Positions 51,717-61,443 of a stretch of DNA of 64,000 nucleotides are shown here, piece by piece. Source of the DNA: Gemmatimonadota bacterium (GTDB lineage Bacteria > Gemmatimonadota > Gemmatimonadetes > Gemmatimonadales > GWC2-71-9); the NCBI GenBank assembly GCA_025357945.1, contig JANYLJ010000038.1:1-64000 (forward strand), written 5' to 3'. The position numbers were made by a program, and so were the translations under genes. The number at the start of each line of letters is the position of its first letter. Position 1 is the first letter of the stretch. The notes below the pieces were generated by a model, which worked only from the letters and a program-made list of their open reading frames with translations, did not search any database and was not told the DNA's origin.

Positions 51717-53969
51717 TTACCGACTACCGCTCTTGACCCCCGGCCACCAGTTCCATCGTCCGGCGATCTGCATGAACGACGGCACCAGAATCATCCGTAC
51801 CAGCGTGGCATCCAGGAACACCGCCACCGCCAGTCCGAAGCCGATGAACTGCATCATCAGGATATGGGCGAACGCGAAGGCGCCGAACACGGCGATCATG
51901 ATCAACGCGGCGGACGTGATCACCGAGGCGGTGGCCGAAAGCCCCTCGCGCGTCGCCACGGTGTTCTGTCCGGTGGCGTCGAAGGCTTCCTTGATGCGCA
52001 TCAACAGGAAGACTTCGTAGTCCATCGAGAGACCGAAGACGACGGCGAACACGATCACCGGTACCAGCACGTAGATCGCCGATGTGGGGCCGTCGACCCC
52101 GAAGATCTGGCCACCAAAGCCGTGCTGGAATACCAGCACAATGATCCCGAACGTGGCTGCCACCGAGAGCGAATTCATGACCACAGCCTTGATCGGCACC
52201 AGCACGGACTTGAACACGAAGGCGAGCATCAGGACCGTTACGCCGAGGATCAGCGCAACGATCAACGGAAAACGGGCCAACAACAGTCGTTGGAAGTCCA
52301 CGGCGGCGGCGACATATCCGCCGACCCGGGTGGTGGTGCCTCGCAACTGCGCGATGTGACCTGAGGCGACCAGTTTCCGGACGTCCCGGACCACGTCCAT
52401 CGTCGTGGTCAGCGATGTCGTGTCGGACGGGATGACGTCCATGAGCGTTGTGCGCCCGTCACGTGCCAGGTAGGCGTCGAGGAAGTCGGGGTACTTGGCG
52501 CGCACGGTGTCTGGCTCGCTGTACAGCAGCGAATACTCGAGCACCGACTTGCCCGGCCCAAGGTCCACCAGCGACTTGACGTCGCGGATTCGCGGATCGG
52601 CGCGCAACGAATCCGAGAGGTGCTTCAGCCCGCGCAGTGCCTTTGCGCTGGTGGCTTCAGTCCCTTCCGGAAACTCGATGATCAGGCGAAGCGGCTGCAC
52701 ATAGCCCGACATCCCCATGCGCTCGAGCGTAGCGACCCCTGCCCCGGCCTCGGTTTCCGTCGGCCACCAGTTGCGACTTGGCAGGCCGACCCGCAGGAAG
52801 AGCGCCGGTACGGTCAGGATCGCAATCGCCGCCCCGCCGAGCGCAACGGCACGGTACGGATGGCGCGACAACGAGCGCGCCCAGCGCTCCCAGATCACTG
52901 GTCGGTGATACCACGCCAGCCGGTGCGCCAGCCAGCGCGGCTTGTCGATCGATCGACCGAGTACGGCAAGGAGGGCCGGCAGAAGAGTCGTCGAGAGCAA
53001 CACGGCAACGGTAACGACCGCGAGCCCGGCGATCCCCACGCTCTTCGTTTCCGACAGCGGCGTGAGCAGCAGGGCCGCGAAACCCACCACCACGGTCATC
53101 CCCGAGGTCACCACCGCCCGCCCCGCGGTCGCGAACGTGCGCGTAGCCGCTACGACGTTGGTGTGGCCGGCGTTCAACTCTTCCCGGAAACGCGTCACCA
53201 CCAGCAACGAATAGTCGATCCCCACGCCGAGGCCGATCATGGTGATCATGTTGAGCACGAAGACCGACATCGGCGTGTACTGCGCGATGACCCCCACGAT
53301 CGTCAGCGCAATGGCGATCGCCAGGATGCCGACGACGACCGGAAGGAGCGCGGCCACCAGCGCCCCAAAGGCGAGGACCAGCACGGCGAGCGTGATCGGA
53401 ATCAGCCTGCGCTCGTTGCGGTGGGCATCCTCCGCACTGACCGTGCGAATATCGATATCGAGCGGTGCCCGCCCTGTCACCAGCACGCTGTACGCTTCGC
53501 CGTCGGGAAAGTGGCCCAGGACGCGCTGAAACGCGTCGCGCAACGGCTGGACCACGCGACCAACGGAATCGTGCGGGACCGAGAGCGACACGAGGAAGAA
53601 CGTGGTCCGCTTGTCGTGCGCCAGGAAGCTCGAGTCGTGGGTGGTGCGGACCGAGAGGACGCTGCGAACCCAGGGCTCGGCCTTGGCCGTTGCCAGCAAT
53701 GAATCGAGCAGCTGCCCGCCGATCCCCACGTCCATTGGCGTGGGGGCCTGGACCGTGACCGCAAAAAACTCGGAAATCGGCCGTGAAAAGCGGGCGGTGA
53801 GGATCGAATCGGCGAGTCGCGCCTCGGTCATTTCGTCGGCGCCGCCGCGCAACTCAAGGCGCCCGACCGTCTCGCCGGCGTGTGTCGCCGCGAAAAGGCC
53901 GATGGCCGCCCAAGCCGCTATGACGGTCCATCTCCAGCGGACGATGGCCCTTCCGAAAGAGTCGAACAC
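51717..53969 (-). CDS. MMPL/RND family transporter
   Basis: 750 residues, two MMPL halves with about twelve transmembrane helices and two large extracytoplasmic loops. The proton-relay Asp-Tyr pairs are in GVGIDYSLLVV (Asp252-Tyr253) and GLSMDYEVFLLM (about 650). MMPL proteins export lipids or hydrophobic compounds. The start is GTG 53969, only 6 bp from the ATG of the divergent protease gene. Confidence 0.92.
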   Translation of the reverse strand: MFDSFGRAIVRWRWTVIAAWAAIGLFAATHAGETVGRLELRGGADEMTEARLADSILTARFSRPISEFFAVTVQAPTPMDVGIGGQLLDSLLATAKAEPWVRSVLSVRTTHDSSFLAHDKRTTFFLVSLSVPHDSVGRVVQPLRDAFQRVLGHFPDGEAYSVLVTGRAPLDIDIRTVSAEDAHRNERRLIPITLAVLVLAFGALVAALLPVVVGILAIAIALTIVGVIAQYTPMSVFVLNMITMIGLGVGIDYSLLVVTRFREELNAGHTNVVAATRTFATAGRAVVTSGMTVVVGFAALLLTPLSETKSVGIAGLAVVTVAVLLSTTLLPALLAVLGRSIDKPRWLAHRLAWYHRPVIWERWARSLSRHPYRAVALGGAAIAILTVPALFLRVGLPSRNWWPTETEAGAGVATLERMGMSGYVQPLRLIIEFPEGTEATSAKALRGLKHLSDSLRADPRIRDVKSLVDLGPGKSVLEYSLLYSEPDTVRAKYPDFLDAYLARDGRTTLMDVIPSDTTSLTTTMDVVRDVRKLVASGHIAQLRGTTTRVGGYVAAAVDFQRLLLARFPLIVALILGVTVLMLAFVFKSVLVPIKAVVMNSLSVAATFGIIVLVFQHGFGGQIFGVDGPTSAIYVLVPVIVFAVVFGLSMDYEVFLLMRIKEAFDATGQNTVATREGLSATASVITSAALIMIAVFGAFAFAHILMMQFIGFGLAVAVFLDATLVRMILVPSFMQIAGRWNWWPGVKSGSR

Positions 53970-53975
53970 GGCACA

Positions 53976-54836
53976 ATGGTACGAGCCCGCCCCCCGCCCA
54001 CGCTAGCGTCGGCTCGCAACTTCGCGTCGGTCCTGCCGATATTTCGAGTAGTGCTGCGTACCGTTCTGATCGTTCTCCTGCTTGGTCTGGGCGTCCTTGT
54101 CCTCGTGGACAGCGGCCGCCGTGTCCCATTGCGTCAGGCCCCGGCGGCCACGCTCGACCGAACCCCGCTGCCGCCACGGGCCCCGCCACCGACTCTGCCC
54201 GCGATGGCCCCGACTGCCCTGGTGCCGCCCACCGCCACGCCGGCACTCGACCTCTTCGCCCGCCTCGCCGTCCGCCGCCGGATCATCCGGGAGGGGAGTC
54301 AGGTGTACCTCGACTCCCTCTTCCCTCACACCGACTCCGTGCTGACGCGGTGGTTTGAGCGAACCACCCTGTCGGTTGCGTTGGTCCGCGACACCCTGCT
54401 CGCGCGCTGGACCCCCGGACTCCTCGAGGAGGCCCGCGCCGGTATGCGCGCCTGGGACGCCATCGGGGCATCGCCGAGGCTGCGCGAAGCCACGGCCGGC
54501 GACACGGCCGACATCACCGTGCGCTGGGTCGACCTTCTCCCCGACAGCGGCCTCGTGGGATCAACCACCCTGGACTGGGGCCGCGACGGCATCGTCCGTC
54601 GCGCGACCGTTACCCTCGCGCTCCGTCGCAACACCGATTCACTGGTGCTGCCGCCCCCGGGGCGTGTCCGGGTCGCCACCCACGAGCTTGGCCACGCCCT
54701 CGGGTTGCCGCACTCCGACAACCCCGACGATATCATGTTCCGAACCTCGCCCGTTACCGCACCATCGCCTCGCGATCAGGCTACTCTTCGCCTTCTCTAT
54801 GTGCTCTTCCCCGGACCGCTCCGCCTACAGCCGTAG
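53976..54836 (+). CDS. Matrixin-like (M10A) zinc metalloprotease, membrane-anchored
   Basis: 286 residues. An N-terminal transmembrane helix (VLRTVLIVLLLGLGVLVLVD, about 26-46), a Pro-rich stretch (60-90), and a metzincin domain: His236-Glu-Leu-Gly-His240 ... His246 in HELGHALGLPHS, then Met254 (DDIMF) as the Met-turn. ITVRWVDLLPDSGLVGSTTL is the strand before the catalytic helix, as in matrixins. Should be active outside the cytoplasm. Start may be internal (GTG at about 54048) because ATG 53976 leaves no room for a promoter. Confidence 0.88.
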   Translation: MVRARPPPTLASARNFASVLPIFRVVLRTVLIVLLLGLGVLVLVDSGRRVPLRQAPAATLDRTPLPPRAPPPTLPAMAPTALVPPTATPALDLFARLAVRRRIIREGSQVYLDSLFPHTDSVLTRWFERTTLSVALVRDTLLARWTPGLLEEARAGMRAWDAIGASPRLREATAGDTADITVRWVDLLPDSGLVGSTTLDWGRDGIVRRATVTLALRRNTDSLVLPPPGRVRVATHELGHALGLPHSDNPDDIMFRTSPVTAPSPRDQATLRLLYVLFPGPLRLQP

Positions 54837-55986
54837 CGCCGCCATCCTGCGCGGCGCCATCGGGTGCGCCGCGCTCTTCGCCGGCCCGGCCCACGCGCAA
54901 CGCTTCGCCACCGTCGATGCCGCCATTCGCACGGGGATCGACACCGGGATCTATCCCGGTGCCGTTGTCGTGGTCGGTCGCTCGGACACGATCCTGTACG
55001 CGCACGGCTACGGTCACTACACCTGGAGTGCCGCCAGCGCGGCACCCGATCCCTCGGCGACCCGCTGGGATCTCGCGTCGCTGACGAAAATCGTGGCAAC
55101 CAGCAGCGCGACCGCCGTGCTGGTGCAACAGCACCGCCTCGACCTCGACGCGCCCGTGTCGCGATACCTGCCGGAGTTCCGCGGCGGCCGGAAGAACGCC
55201 GTCACCGTGCGGATGCTCCTCAACCACACCAGCGGCATGCCACCCTACGCCAGACTTTTCCAGTCCGCCCACTCCGCGGCCGAGGCTCGCAAGCAGCTCT
55301 TCGCCATTCCACTGCAACACGTTCCCGGTGCCGGCGCCGAATACAGCGACCTGAATGGCATGCTCGCGGGCCTCGTGGTGGAACGGGTGAGCGGCCAATC
55401 GCTCGAAAGCTTCGCCGAATCGGCGGTGTTCCGCCCACTCGGCATGCTGTCGACCCACTACCGTCCGACGCCCGCCGACAAGACGCGAATTGCGCCAACC
55501 GGGCGATATCACGGTCGCCCCGTCGGCGGCGTGGTGAATGATCAGAATGCGGTAGTGTTGGGCGGTGTATCCGGTCACGCAGGCGTCTTCTCGACCGGCT
55601 ACGACATGGCGCGCTTCGCACAGGCGTGGCTCAAGGCGACGACCGATCGGGGTGACTGGCTCAAGCGGGCTACAGTCGCGGACTTTCTCGCGCGCTCGCC
55701 CACGAGCGGTACCCGGGTGCTCGGCTGGGACACGCCGCTACCGCCCGGCGGCAAGAAAATGTCGCTGTATGGTCGCTGTGCGACGGCGTCCACCTACGGG
55801 CACACTGGCTGGACCGGTACGGAAATGTGGATCGATCCCGGTCAGGATCTCTTTGTGGTCTTGCTCACGAATCGCAGCTTCGCACCGAACAACCCGAAGG
55901 AATCGTTCGTCCAGCTCAAGGACGTGCGGGCGCGAGTGGCCGATGCGGTGCGGACGGAGCTGGGCGGGTGTCGCGCGGCGGGATGA
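54799..55986 (+). CDS. Beta-lactamase family serine hydrolase, exported
   Basis: 395 residues from ATG 54799, overlapping the protease gene by 38 bp in another frame. Signal peptide ending GPAHAQ (about 34). Ser94-Leu-Thr-Lys97 (ASLTK) is the SxxK nucleophile motif, YSDLN (182-186) the second motif and HTGWTG the third. This is the class C/CubicO group (D-aminopeptidases, esterases, PBP-like proteins); beta-lactam hydrolysis cannot be assumed. The longer upstream frame is out-of-frame protease sequence and is not used. Confidence 0.9.
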   Translation: MCSSPDRSAYSRSAAILRGAIGCAALFAGPAHAQRFATVDAAIRTGIDTGIYPGAVVVVGRSDTILYAHGYGHYTWSAASAAPDPSATRWDLASLTKIVATSSATAVLVQQHRLDLDAPVSRYLPEFRGGRKNAVTVRMLLNHTSGMPPYARLFQSAHSAAEARKQLFAIPLQHVPGAGAEYSDLNGMLAGLVVERVSGQSLESFAESAVFRPLGMLSTHYRPTPADKTRIAPTGRYHGRPVGGVVNDQNAVVLGGVSGHAGVFSTGYDMARFAQAWLKATTDRGDWLKRATVADFLARSPTSGTRVLGWDTPLPPGGKKMSLYGRCATASTYGHTGWTGTEMWIDPGQDLFVVLLTNRSFAPNNPKESFVQLKDVRARVADAVRTELGGCRAAG

Positions 55987-55997
55987 GCGAACCCGCT

Positions 55998-56327
55998 TCA
56001 GTGTCCCAGGAACGCCCGCACCCGCGGATCCATTTTTTCCGGCGTCCAGTACGGCTCCCACACGATCTCCAGATCAACGTCGGTGATCCCATCGAGATCC
56101 ATGAGCGTCCGCTTCACATCATCCGTGATCTCCGCGCCGGAGGGACACCCGGGCGAGGTCAGCGTCATCTTCACGTGCGCAACGCCATCGTCGGTTACCG
56201 TGACGTCATACACCAGGCCGATGTCGATGATGTTCAGGCCGAGTTCCGGATCCTTGACGGCGCGCAACGCCTTGCGCGCGAGTTCCGCGGACACCGGGCC
56301 CGGTCCCTCCCCTGTTTCGCCGTCCAT
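55998..56327 (-). CDS. MIP18/SufT-like metal-sulfur cluster assembly protein (DUF59)
   Basis: 109 residues from ATG 56327 with AAGGAGG upstream. ALRAVKDPELGLNIIDIGLV and LTSPGCPSGAEI are the DUF59 signatures; the Cys in SPGCPSG is the reactive one. SufT/PaaD-type proteins help mature Fe-S proteins, which fits the suf operon 2.5 kb away. The RNase D stop lies 1 bp before the ATG region, so they are cotranscribed. Confidence 0.9.
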   Translation of the reverse strand: MDGETGEGPGPVSAELARKALRAVKDPELGLNIIDIGLVYDVTVTDDGVAHVKMTLTSPGCPSGAEITDDVKRTLMDLDGITDVDLEIVWEPYWTPEKMDPRVRAFLGH

Positions 56328-56328
56328 G

Positions 56329-57486
56329 TCATGCCTCCTTTGGGATATTCGAACTGGTCGCGTGCACTGTCGCGAGCAGCTCTGTCCCGACGACGTCGAG
56401 TTGCCAGCGCCGAACCTCGGCAATCTGGCCCAGTTCGTCGAGGGTTTCTGGTTCGGCCTGGGCGATCGCTTCCAAGGTACCGTTGGGGCAGAGAACACCC
56501 GGTGCCAGCTGTAGCTGCTGGGCGAGCGCGTTGCGAGTTTTCTTCAGCGCTTCGAGCCGCAGCTCGTAGCCGGGGTCGGCGGCACGGCGCGCCGCCCGTG
56601 GAATACGTGGCAGCTCGGCGTCGGGAACCGCCAGGCCGTGGGCGATGGCGCCAACGATTTCCGGCCCGCGCCGTTCGAGCATTTCGCGACCGACCCCCCG
56701 TACTGCGGCCAGTTCCTCGGCGGTCGTCACGGGCCGCTCAGCCAACGCGATGAGCACGTCGTTGCCCATTACCCGGAATTCCGCGCGATCCAGCGTCGCG
56801 GCGGTTACCGAACGCCAGCGGTGTAGCTCACCCAGCACGGCCAGGCCACGTCGGTCGAGCACCCGGGCACCCTTGATCCGAAGAAAGTCCGCTGTGGGGT
56901 CGGCCGCCGCCGCGGTCCAGCGGGTTCCCTCCAGTCGATCGAATTCCTCCAAGACCCAGCTAAGTCTTCCCGCCTGCTCAAGCTGTTGAAGTAGTAGTGA
57001 TCGCAACTCACACAAGTTAATTGTGTCTCCGGCGGCGTAGTCCAGCATGGCCGGTGACAGCGGGCGCACCGACCAATCGGCGCGTTGGAAGCGCTTGTCT
57101 GCGGTAACCTCGAAGTACTTCTCGAGCAGTGCGGCGAGGCCGATGCCGGGCTCGTTGAGGAACTGGGCCGCGATCCGGGTGTCGAACAGGCACTTGGCAT
57201 GGAAGCCGAATTCCTTGTCGAACAGCCGCAGGTCGTAGTCGGCGTCGTGAAACACCTTCTCGACCGCCGGATCGGCGAGCAGGGCGCCGATCGGCGCCAG
57301 GTCCCCGACGCCGAGCGGGTCGATCACGGCCGTCAGCGTCGGCGTGGACAGCTGGATCAGGTAAATGCGGTCGTGGTAGCGATGAAACGACGCTGCTTCG
57401 GTATCGAGCGCCACCAGCGGCGCGCCGGCGATTTCGGTCAGCAGCGCGCCAAAACTCTCCGGACGATCAACCAGCCGGACGGTCAT
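56329..57486 (-). CDS. rnd: Ribonuclease D
   Basis: 385 residues. DEDDy exonuclease: Asp28-Thr-Glu30 (ALDTEAAS), HDADYDLRLF (81-90) and Tyr150-x3-Asp154 (YAAGDT). HRDC domain follows (about 200-280). It trims 3' ends of tRNA and other small RNAs. Begins directly after a 56-codon gene. Confidence 0.95.
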   Translation of the reverse strand: MTVRLVDRPESFGALLTEIAGAPLVALDTEAASFHRYHDRIYLIQLSTPTLTAVIDPLGVGDLAPIGALLADPAVEKVFHDADYDLRLFDKEFGFHAKCLFDTRIAAQFLNEPGIGLAALLEKYFEVTADKRFQRADWSVRPLSPAMLDYAAGDTINLCELRSLLLQQLEQAGRLSWVLEEFDRLEGTRWTAAAADPTADFLRIKGARVLDRRGLAVLGELHRWRSVTAATLDRAEFRVMGNDVLIALAERPVTTAEELAAVRGVGREMLERRGPEIVGAIAHGLAVPDAELPRIPRAARRAADPGYELRLEALKKTRNALAQQLQLAPGVLCPNGTLEAIAQAEPETLDELGQIAEVRRWQLDVVGTELLATVHATSSNIPKEA

Positions 57487-57657
57487 CTAGTCGCGCCGCT
57501 TGGCTGTGGATTCGAGCCCATCGGCGATCTCTTCCAATGCCTTGGCCAGCGTTTTGTAGAACTCGGGATCTGGCGTCGATGGCGTTCCCATCGAAGCGTC
57601 GAGGAACAGCTGCCGCGACAGCTTGGCGGCATGACGGATGTAATCGGTTGATGGCAT
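57487..57657 (-). CDS. Small protein of unknown function before rnd
   Basis: 56 residues: MPSTDYIRHAAKLSRQLFLD, then a loop (ASMGTPSTPDPEFY) and a helix KTLAKALEEIADGLESTAKR. GGAGAG lies 5 nt before the ATG, and the stop abuts the rnd start, which argues for a real coupled gene. A longer frame to 57810 has no support. Helical hairpin; family not recognised. Confidence 0.65.
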   Translation of the reverse strand: MPSTDYIRHAAKLSRQLFLDASMGTPSTPDPEFYKTLAKALEEIADGLESTAKRRD

Positions 57658-57835
57658 CGGCTCTCCGGCTTCGTGATGGTCGTAACGTAGCAGGGCGGGG
57701 GAGCGCTCGCGGCGGACCGGGCGACCGGCGTGGGGTGTGAAACAATCCGGTGGCTCCGACGTCGTAAGGGATGGCGGACCCGACGGAACCTCCCCATCTG
57801 TCACCGCCATTACAACGAAGCCTTCCTATGAGACG

Positions 57836-57872
57836 CCCGTCGGGGCGTGGCTGTACGCCACACCCCGACGGG
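57836..57872. terminator. Long GC hairpin
   Basis: CCCGTCGGGGCGTGGC - TGTAC - GCCACACCCCGACGGG: a 16-bp stem with one mismatch. It stands between the small gene/rnd transcript start and the ferredoxin end. It may be a terminator or a REP-like element; no T-tract. Confidence 0.5.
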
Positions 57873-57909
57873 CGATCCTCTTGCTGCGTATTGCTCCGTA
57901 ATCATGCGG

Positions 57910-57946
57910 AATAATCCTGCGGCGGCAGCGCAGCCGCAGGATTATT
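57910..57946 (-). terminator. Bidirectional intrinsic terminator after the ferredoxin gene
   Basis: AATAATCCTGCGGC / GCCGCAGGATTATT, a perfect 14-bp stem with a 9-nt loop. The AT-rich ends form the A-tract and T-tract on both strands. It lies 22 bp past the ferredoxin stop. Confidence 0.75.
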
Positions 57947-57967
57947 ACGGCGCAGACCGGCCCGCAA

Positions 57968-58231
57968 TCACTTGTTCGGCCTGCCAGGCGGCGTCTCTGA
58001 ATCGAAGATGTCTTTGTTCTTCGCGATGAACGGACGCAGGTTCTCCGGAACATCCTCTTCGGTATAGATCGCGCTGACCGGGCATTCTGGCTCGCACGCG
58101 CCGCAATCGATGCACTCGTCGGGGTGGATGAACAGTTGATCTTCGCCTTCGTAGATACAATCGACGGGGCACACATCCACGCAGGCGCGGTCCTTCACGC
58201 CGATGCAGGCTTCAGTGATGATGTACGGCAT
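57968..58231 (-). CDS. 7Fe ferredoxin (FdxA-like)
   Basis: 87 residues from ATG 58231 with AGGAAGG upstream. Cysteines at 9, 17, 21, 25, 40, 43, 46 and 50 ([29 protein letters not shown]) match the [3Fe-4S][4Fe-4S] ferredoxins of Mycobacterium and Thermus type, in which the first cluster lacks one cysteine (C-x7-C instead of C-x2-C). The C-terminal tail [14 protein letters not shown] is also typical. Electron carrier; close to the suf operon. Confidence 0.95.
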   Translation of the reverse strand: MPYIITEACIGVKDRACVDVCPVDCIYEGEDQLFIHPDECIDCGACEPECPVSAIYTEEDVPENLRPFIAKNKDIFDSETPPGRPNK

Positions 58232-58511
58232 CGCACCTTCCTCTGACGTTCCAGGCTTGGTCCACGAACCGCGAACTGCTCGCGGTGTCGGCGCACAGTA
58301 GAAACGCGCCCCCGCGCCGCGCAAGGGGAGACGTCGGTGGCGAGGGTCCAGCGGCGCTGGCCCATGGCGGGTGGCCGGCTGGAGTGGTTCGTTCCGAACT
58401 GAAGGCTACTGCTTCTGGTGGGCTGAATAAAGGGGTTTCTCGCTGTCCAGGTATGATCCAAGCCCTGATGATTCAATAAGCTACGGATTTACACCAAGAA
58501 TGTTGGACGAA
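58232..58511. other. Intergenic region between ferredoxin and sufR
   Basis: No gene that I can support. CCGCGA-ACTGC-TCGCGG (58269-58285) is a 6-bp inverted repeat about 40 bp upstream of the ferredoxin start, possibly regulatory. The rest carries nothing recognisable until the sufR promoter. Confidence 0.4.
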
Positions 58512-58540
58512 TTGACAACCCGGGGGTTGGCGCCTAGTTT
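58512..58540 (+). promoter_or_regulatory. sufR promoter with operator-like palindrome
   Basis: TTGACA (58512-58517) and TAGTTT (58535-58540) with a 17-bp spacer. CAACCC-GG-GGGTTG (58516-58529) overlaps the -35 and fills the spacer. The start codon is 9 bp after the -10, so the transcript is leaderless or nearly so; no Shine-Dalgarno site is present. Confidence 0.6.
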
Positions 58541-58549
58541 CTGGCAACC

Positions 58550-59244
58550 ATGCGCACCTCTTTGCAGCCCGCTAACGCGAGTCCCGCGTTCTCGTCTCCC
58601 GGCCCAATCGGCCACCGGGGAACCCGCGCTGCTGTCCTCCTGGAACTCAAGCGTGCCGGCGTCGCCACGGCGGCGGCCCTCGCCGACACGCTGGCTTGCG
58701 CGGTCAACACCGTTCGTCATCACCTCAAGGAACTCGAAGCGGACGGTGTGGTCGCTTACGACCGCACCCACCATGGCGTCGGCGCGCCGCTGCACGCCTA
58801 TCGTCTCAGCCCGAAGGGGCACGGACTCTTCCCTGATCGGTACGCCGATACCGTGTCGTATCTGCTCGACCACGTGGTCGAACTGCAGGGGCGTACCGCG
58901 TCGGTCGTACTGCTGCAGGAACACTACGGCGTGCTCGGTGATCGGATCTGCGCCGAGACGGCCGAGCTGGACCAGGACGCCCGCGGCGAGCACATCGCCC
59001 GCGCACTCGACGGCGAAGGATTCATGGCGACCTGGCAGCCGTCGCCGAACGGCGGCGTGCTGACCGAGCACAACTGTCCGCATCGCGTGGTGGCGGAGCG
59101 CTTTCCGGAAGTGTGCGCCGACGAAGTGGTATTCCTCGCGCGCGCCTTCGGCGCGACGGTGCAGCGACAGTCGCACATCGCGTCCGGCTGCGGTTGCTGC
59201 ACCTATCACATCACGGTCAATGCTCTGGCACCTGGGGGTGGAAC

Positions 59245-59248
<4 letters not shown>
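58550..59248 (+). CDS. sufR: SufR-type iron-sulfur repressor
   Basis: 232 residues. N-terminal winged helix ([20 protein letters not shown]), C-terminal cysteines Cys176, Cys189, Cys214, Cys216 and Cys217 ([18 protein letters not shown]), matching the Fe-S-ligating region of SufR. It should repress the suf operon when it holds a cluster. Placed first in the operon, overlapping sufB by 4 bp, so it controls its own synthesis too. Assigned from residues and context. Confidence 0.88.
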
Positions 59249-60681
<1,433 letters not shown>

Positions 60682-61443
60682 ATGGCGCTGCTTGAAATCA
60701 GGGATCTCTACGCCAGCGTGGGCGGCACGGAAATCCTTCGTGGCATCTCGCTCAGCATAGATGCTGGCGAAGTCCATGCGATCATGGGCCCCAACGGTTC
60801 CGGCAAGAGCACGCTCGCCCAGGTACTCGCCGGGCACCCGGCGTACCAGGTGACCGCCGGATCCGTCACGTTCGGCGGCGCGGACCTGCTCGACATGGAG
60901 GCGGAAGAGCGGGCGCACGCCGGGCTTTTCCTCGCGTTTCAGTACCCGGTCGAGATCCCCGGCGTCACCAACGCGTACTTCCTGCGCACCGCGTTCAACG
61001 CGATCCGGAAAGCCCGCGGCCTCGAGGAACTTGACCCGATGGACTTCCTGGACCTGCTCGAGGAGCGGTTGAAGGTGGTCGAGTGGGGCCCGGAGATCAT
61101 GGAGCGGGCCGTGAATTTCGGCTTCTCCGGCGGCGAGAAGAAGCGCAACGAAATTCTCCAGATGGCGGTGCTCGAGCCGCGGCTGGCAGTACTCGACGAA
61201 ACCGACTCGGGCCTTGATATCGACGCGCTCCGCATCGTTGCCAAGGGCGTTAACGCGCTCCGCCGGCCGGACCGCGCGACCATGCTGGTGACGCACTATC
61301 AGCGACTACTCAACTACATCGTGCCGGATCGGGTGCACGTACTTGCCGGCGGCAGGATCGTGAAGTCGGGCGGCAAGGAACTGGCGCACGAACTCGAAGC
61401 GCGTGGCTACGAGTGGTTGACGAACGTGCTGGAGCCGGCGTGA
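60682..61443 (+). CDS. sufC: Fe-S cluster assembly ATPase SufC
   Basis: 253 residues. Walker A GPNGSGKS (36-43), ABC signature FSGGEKKR, Walker B LAVLDETDSGLDID. It drives the SufBCD complex by ATP hydrolysis. Its start directly follows the sufB stop. Confidence 0.97.
   Translation: MALLEIRDLYASVGGTEILRGISLSIDAGEVHAIMGPNGSGKSTLAQVLAGHPAYQVTAGSVTFGGADLLDMEAEERAHAGLFLAFQYPVEIPGVTNAYFLRTAFNAIRKARGLEELDPMDFLDLLEERLKVVEWGPEIMERAVNFGFSGGEKKRNEILQMAVLEPRLAVLDETDSGLDIDALRIVAKGVNALRRPDRATMLVTHYQRLLNYIVPDRVHVLAGGRIVKSGGKELAHELEARGYEWLTNVLEPA

Noticed and set aside
54355-54798. 148-residue N-terminal extension of the beta-lactamase-family protein
   Set aside because: It is the out-of-frame reading of the protease gene; the signal peptide begins after ATG 54799.
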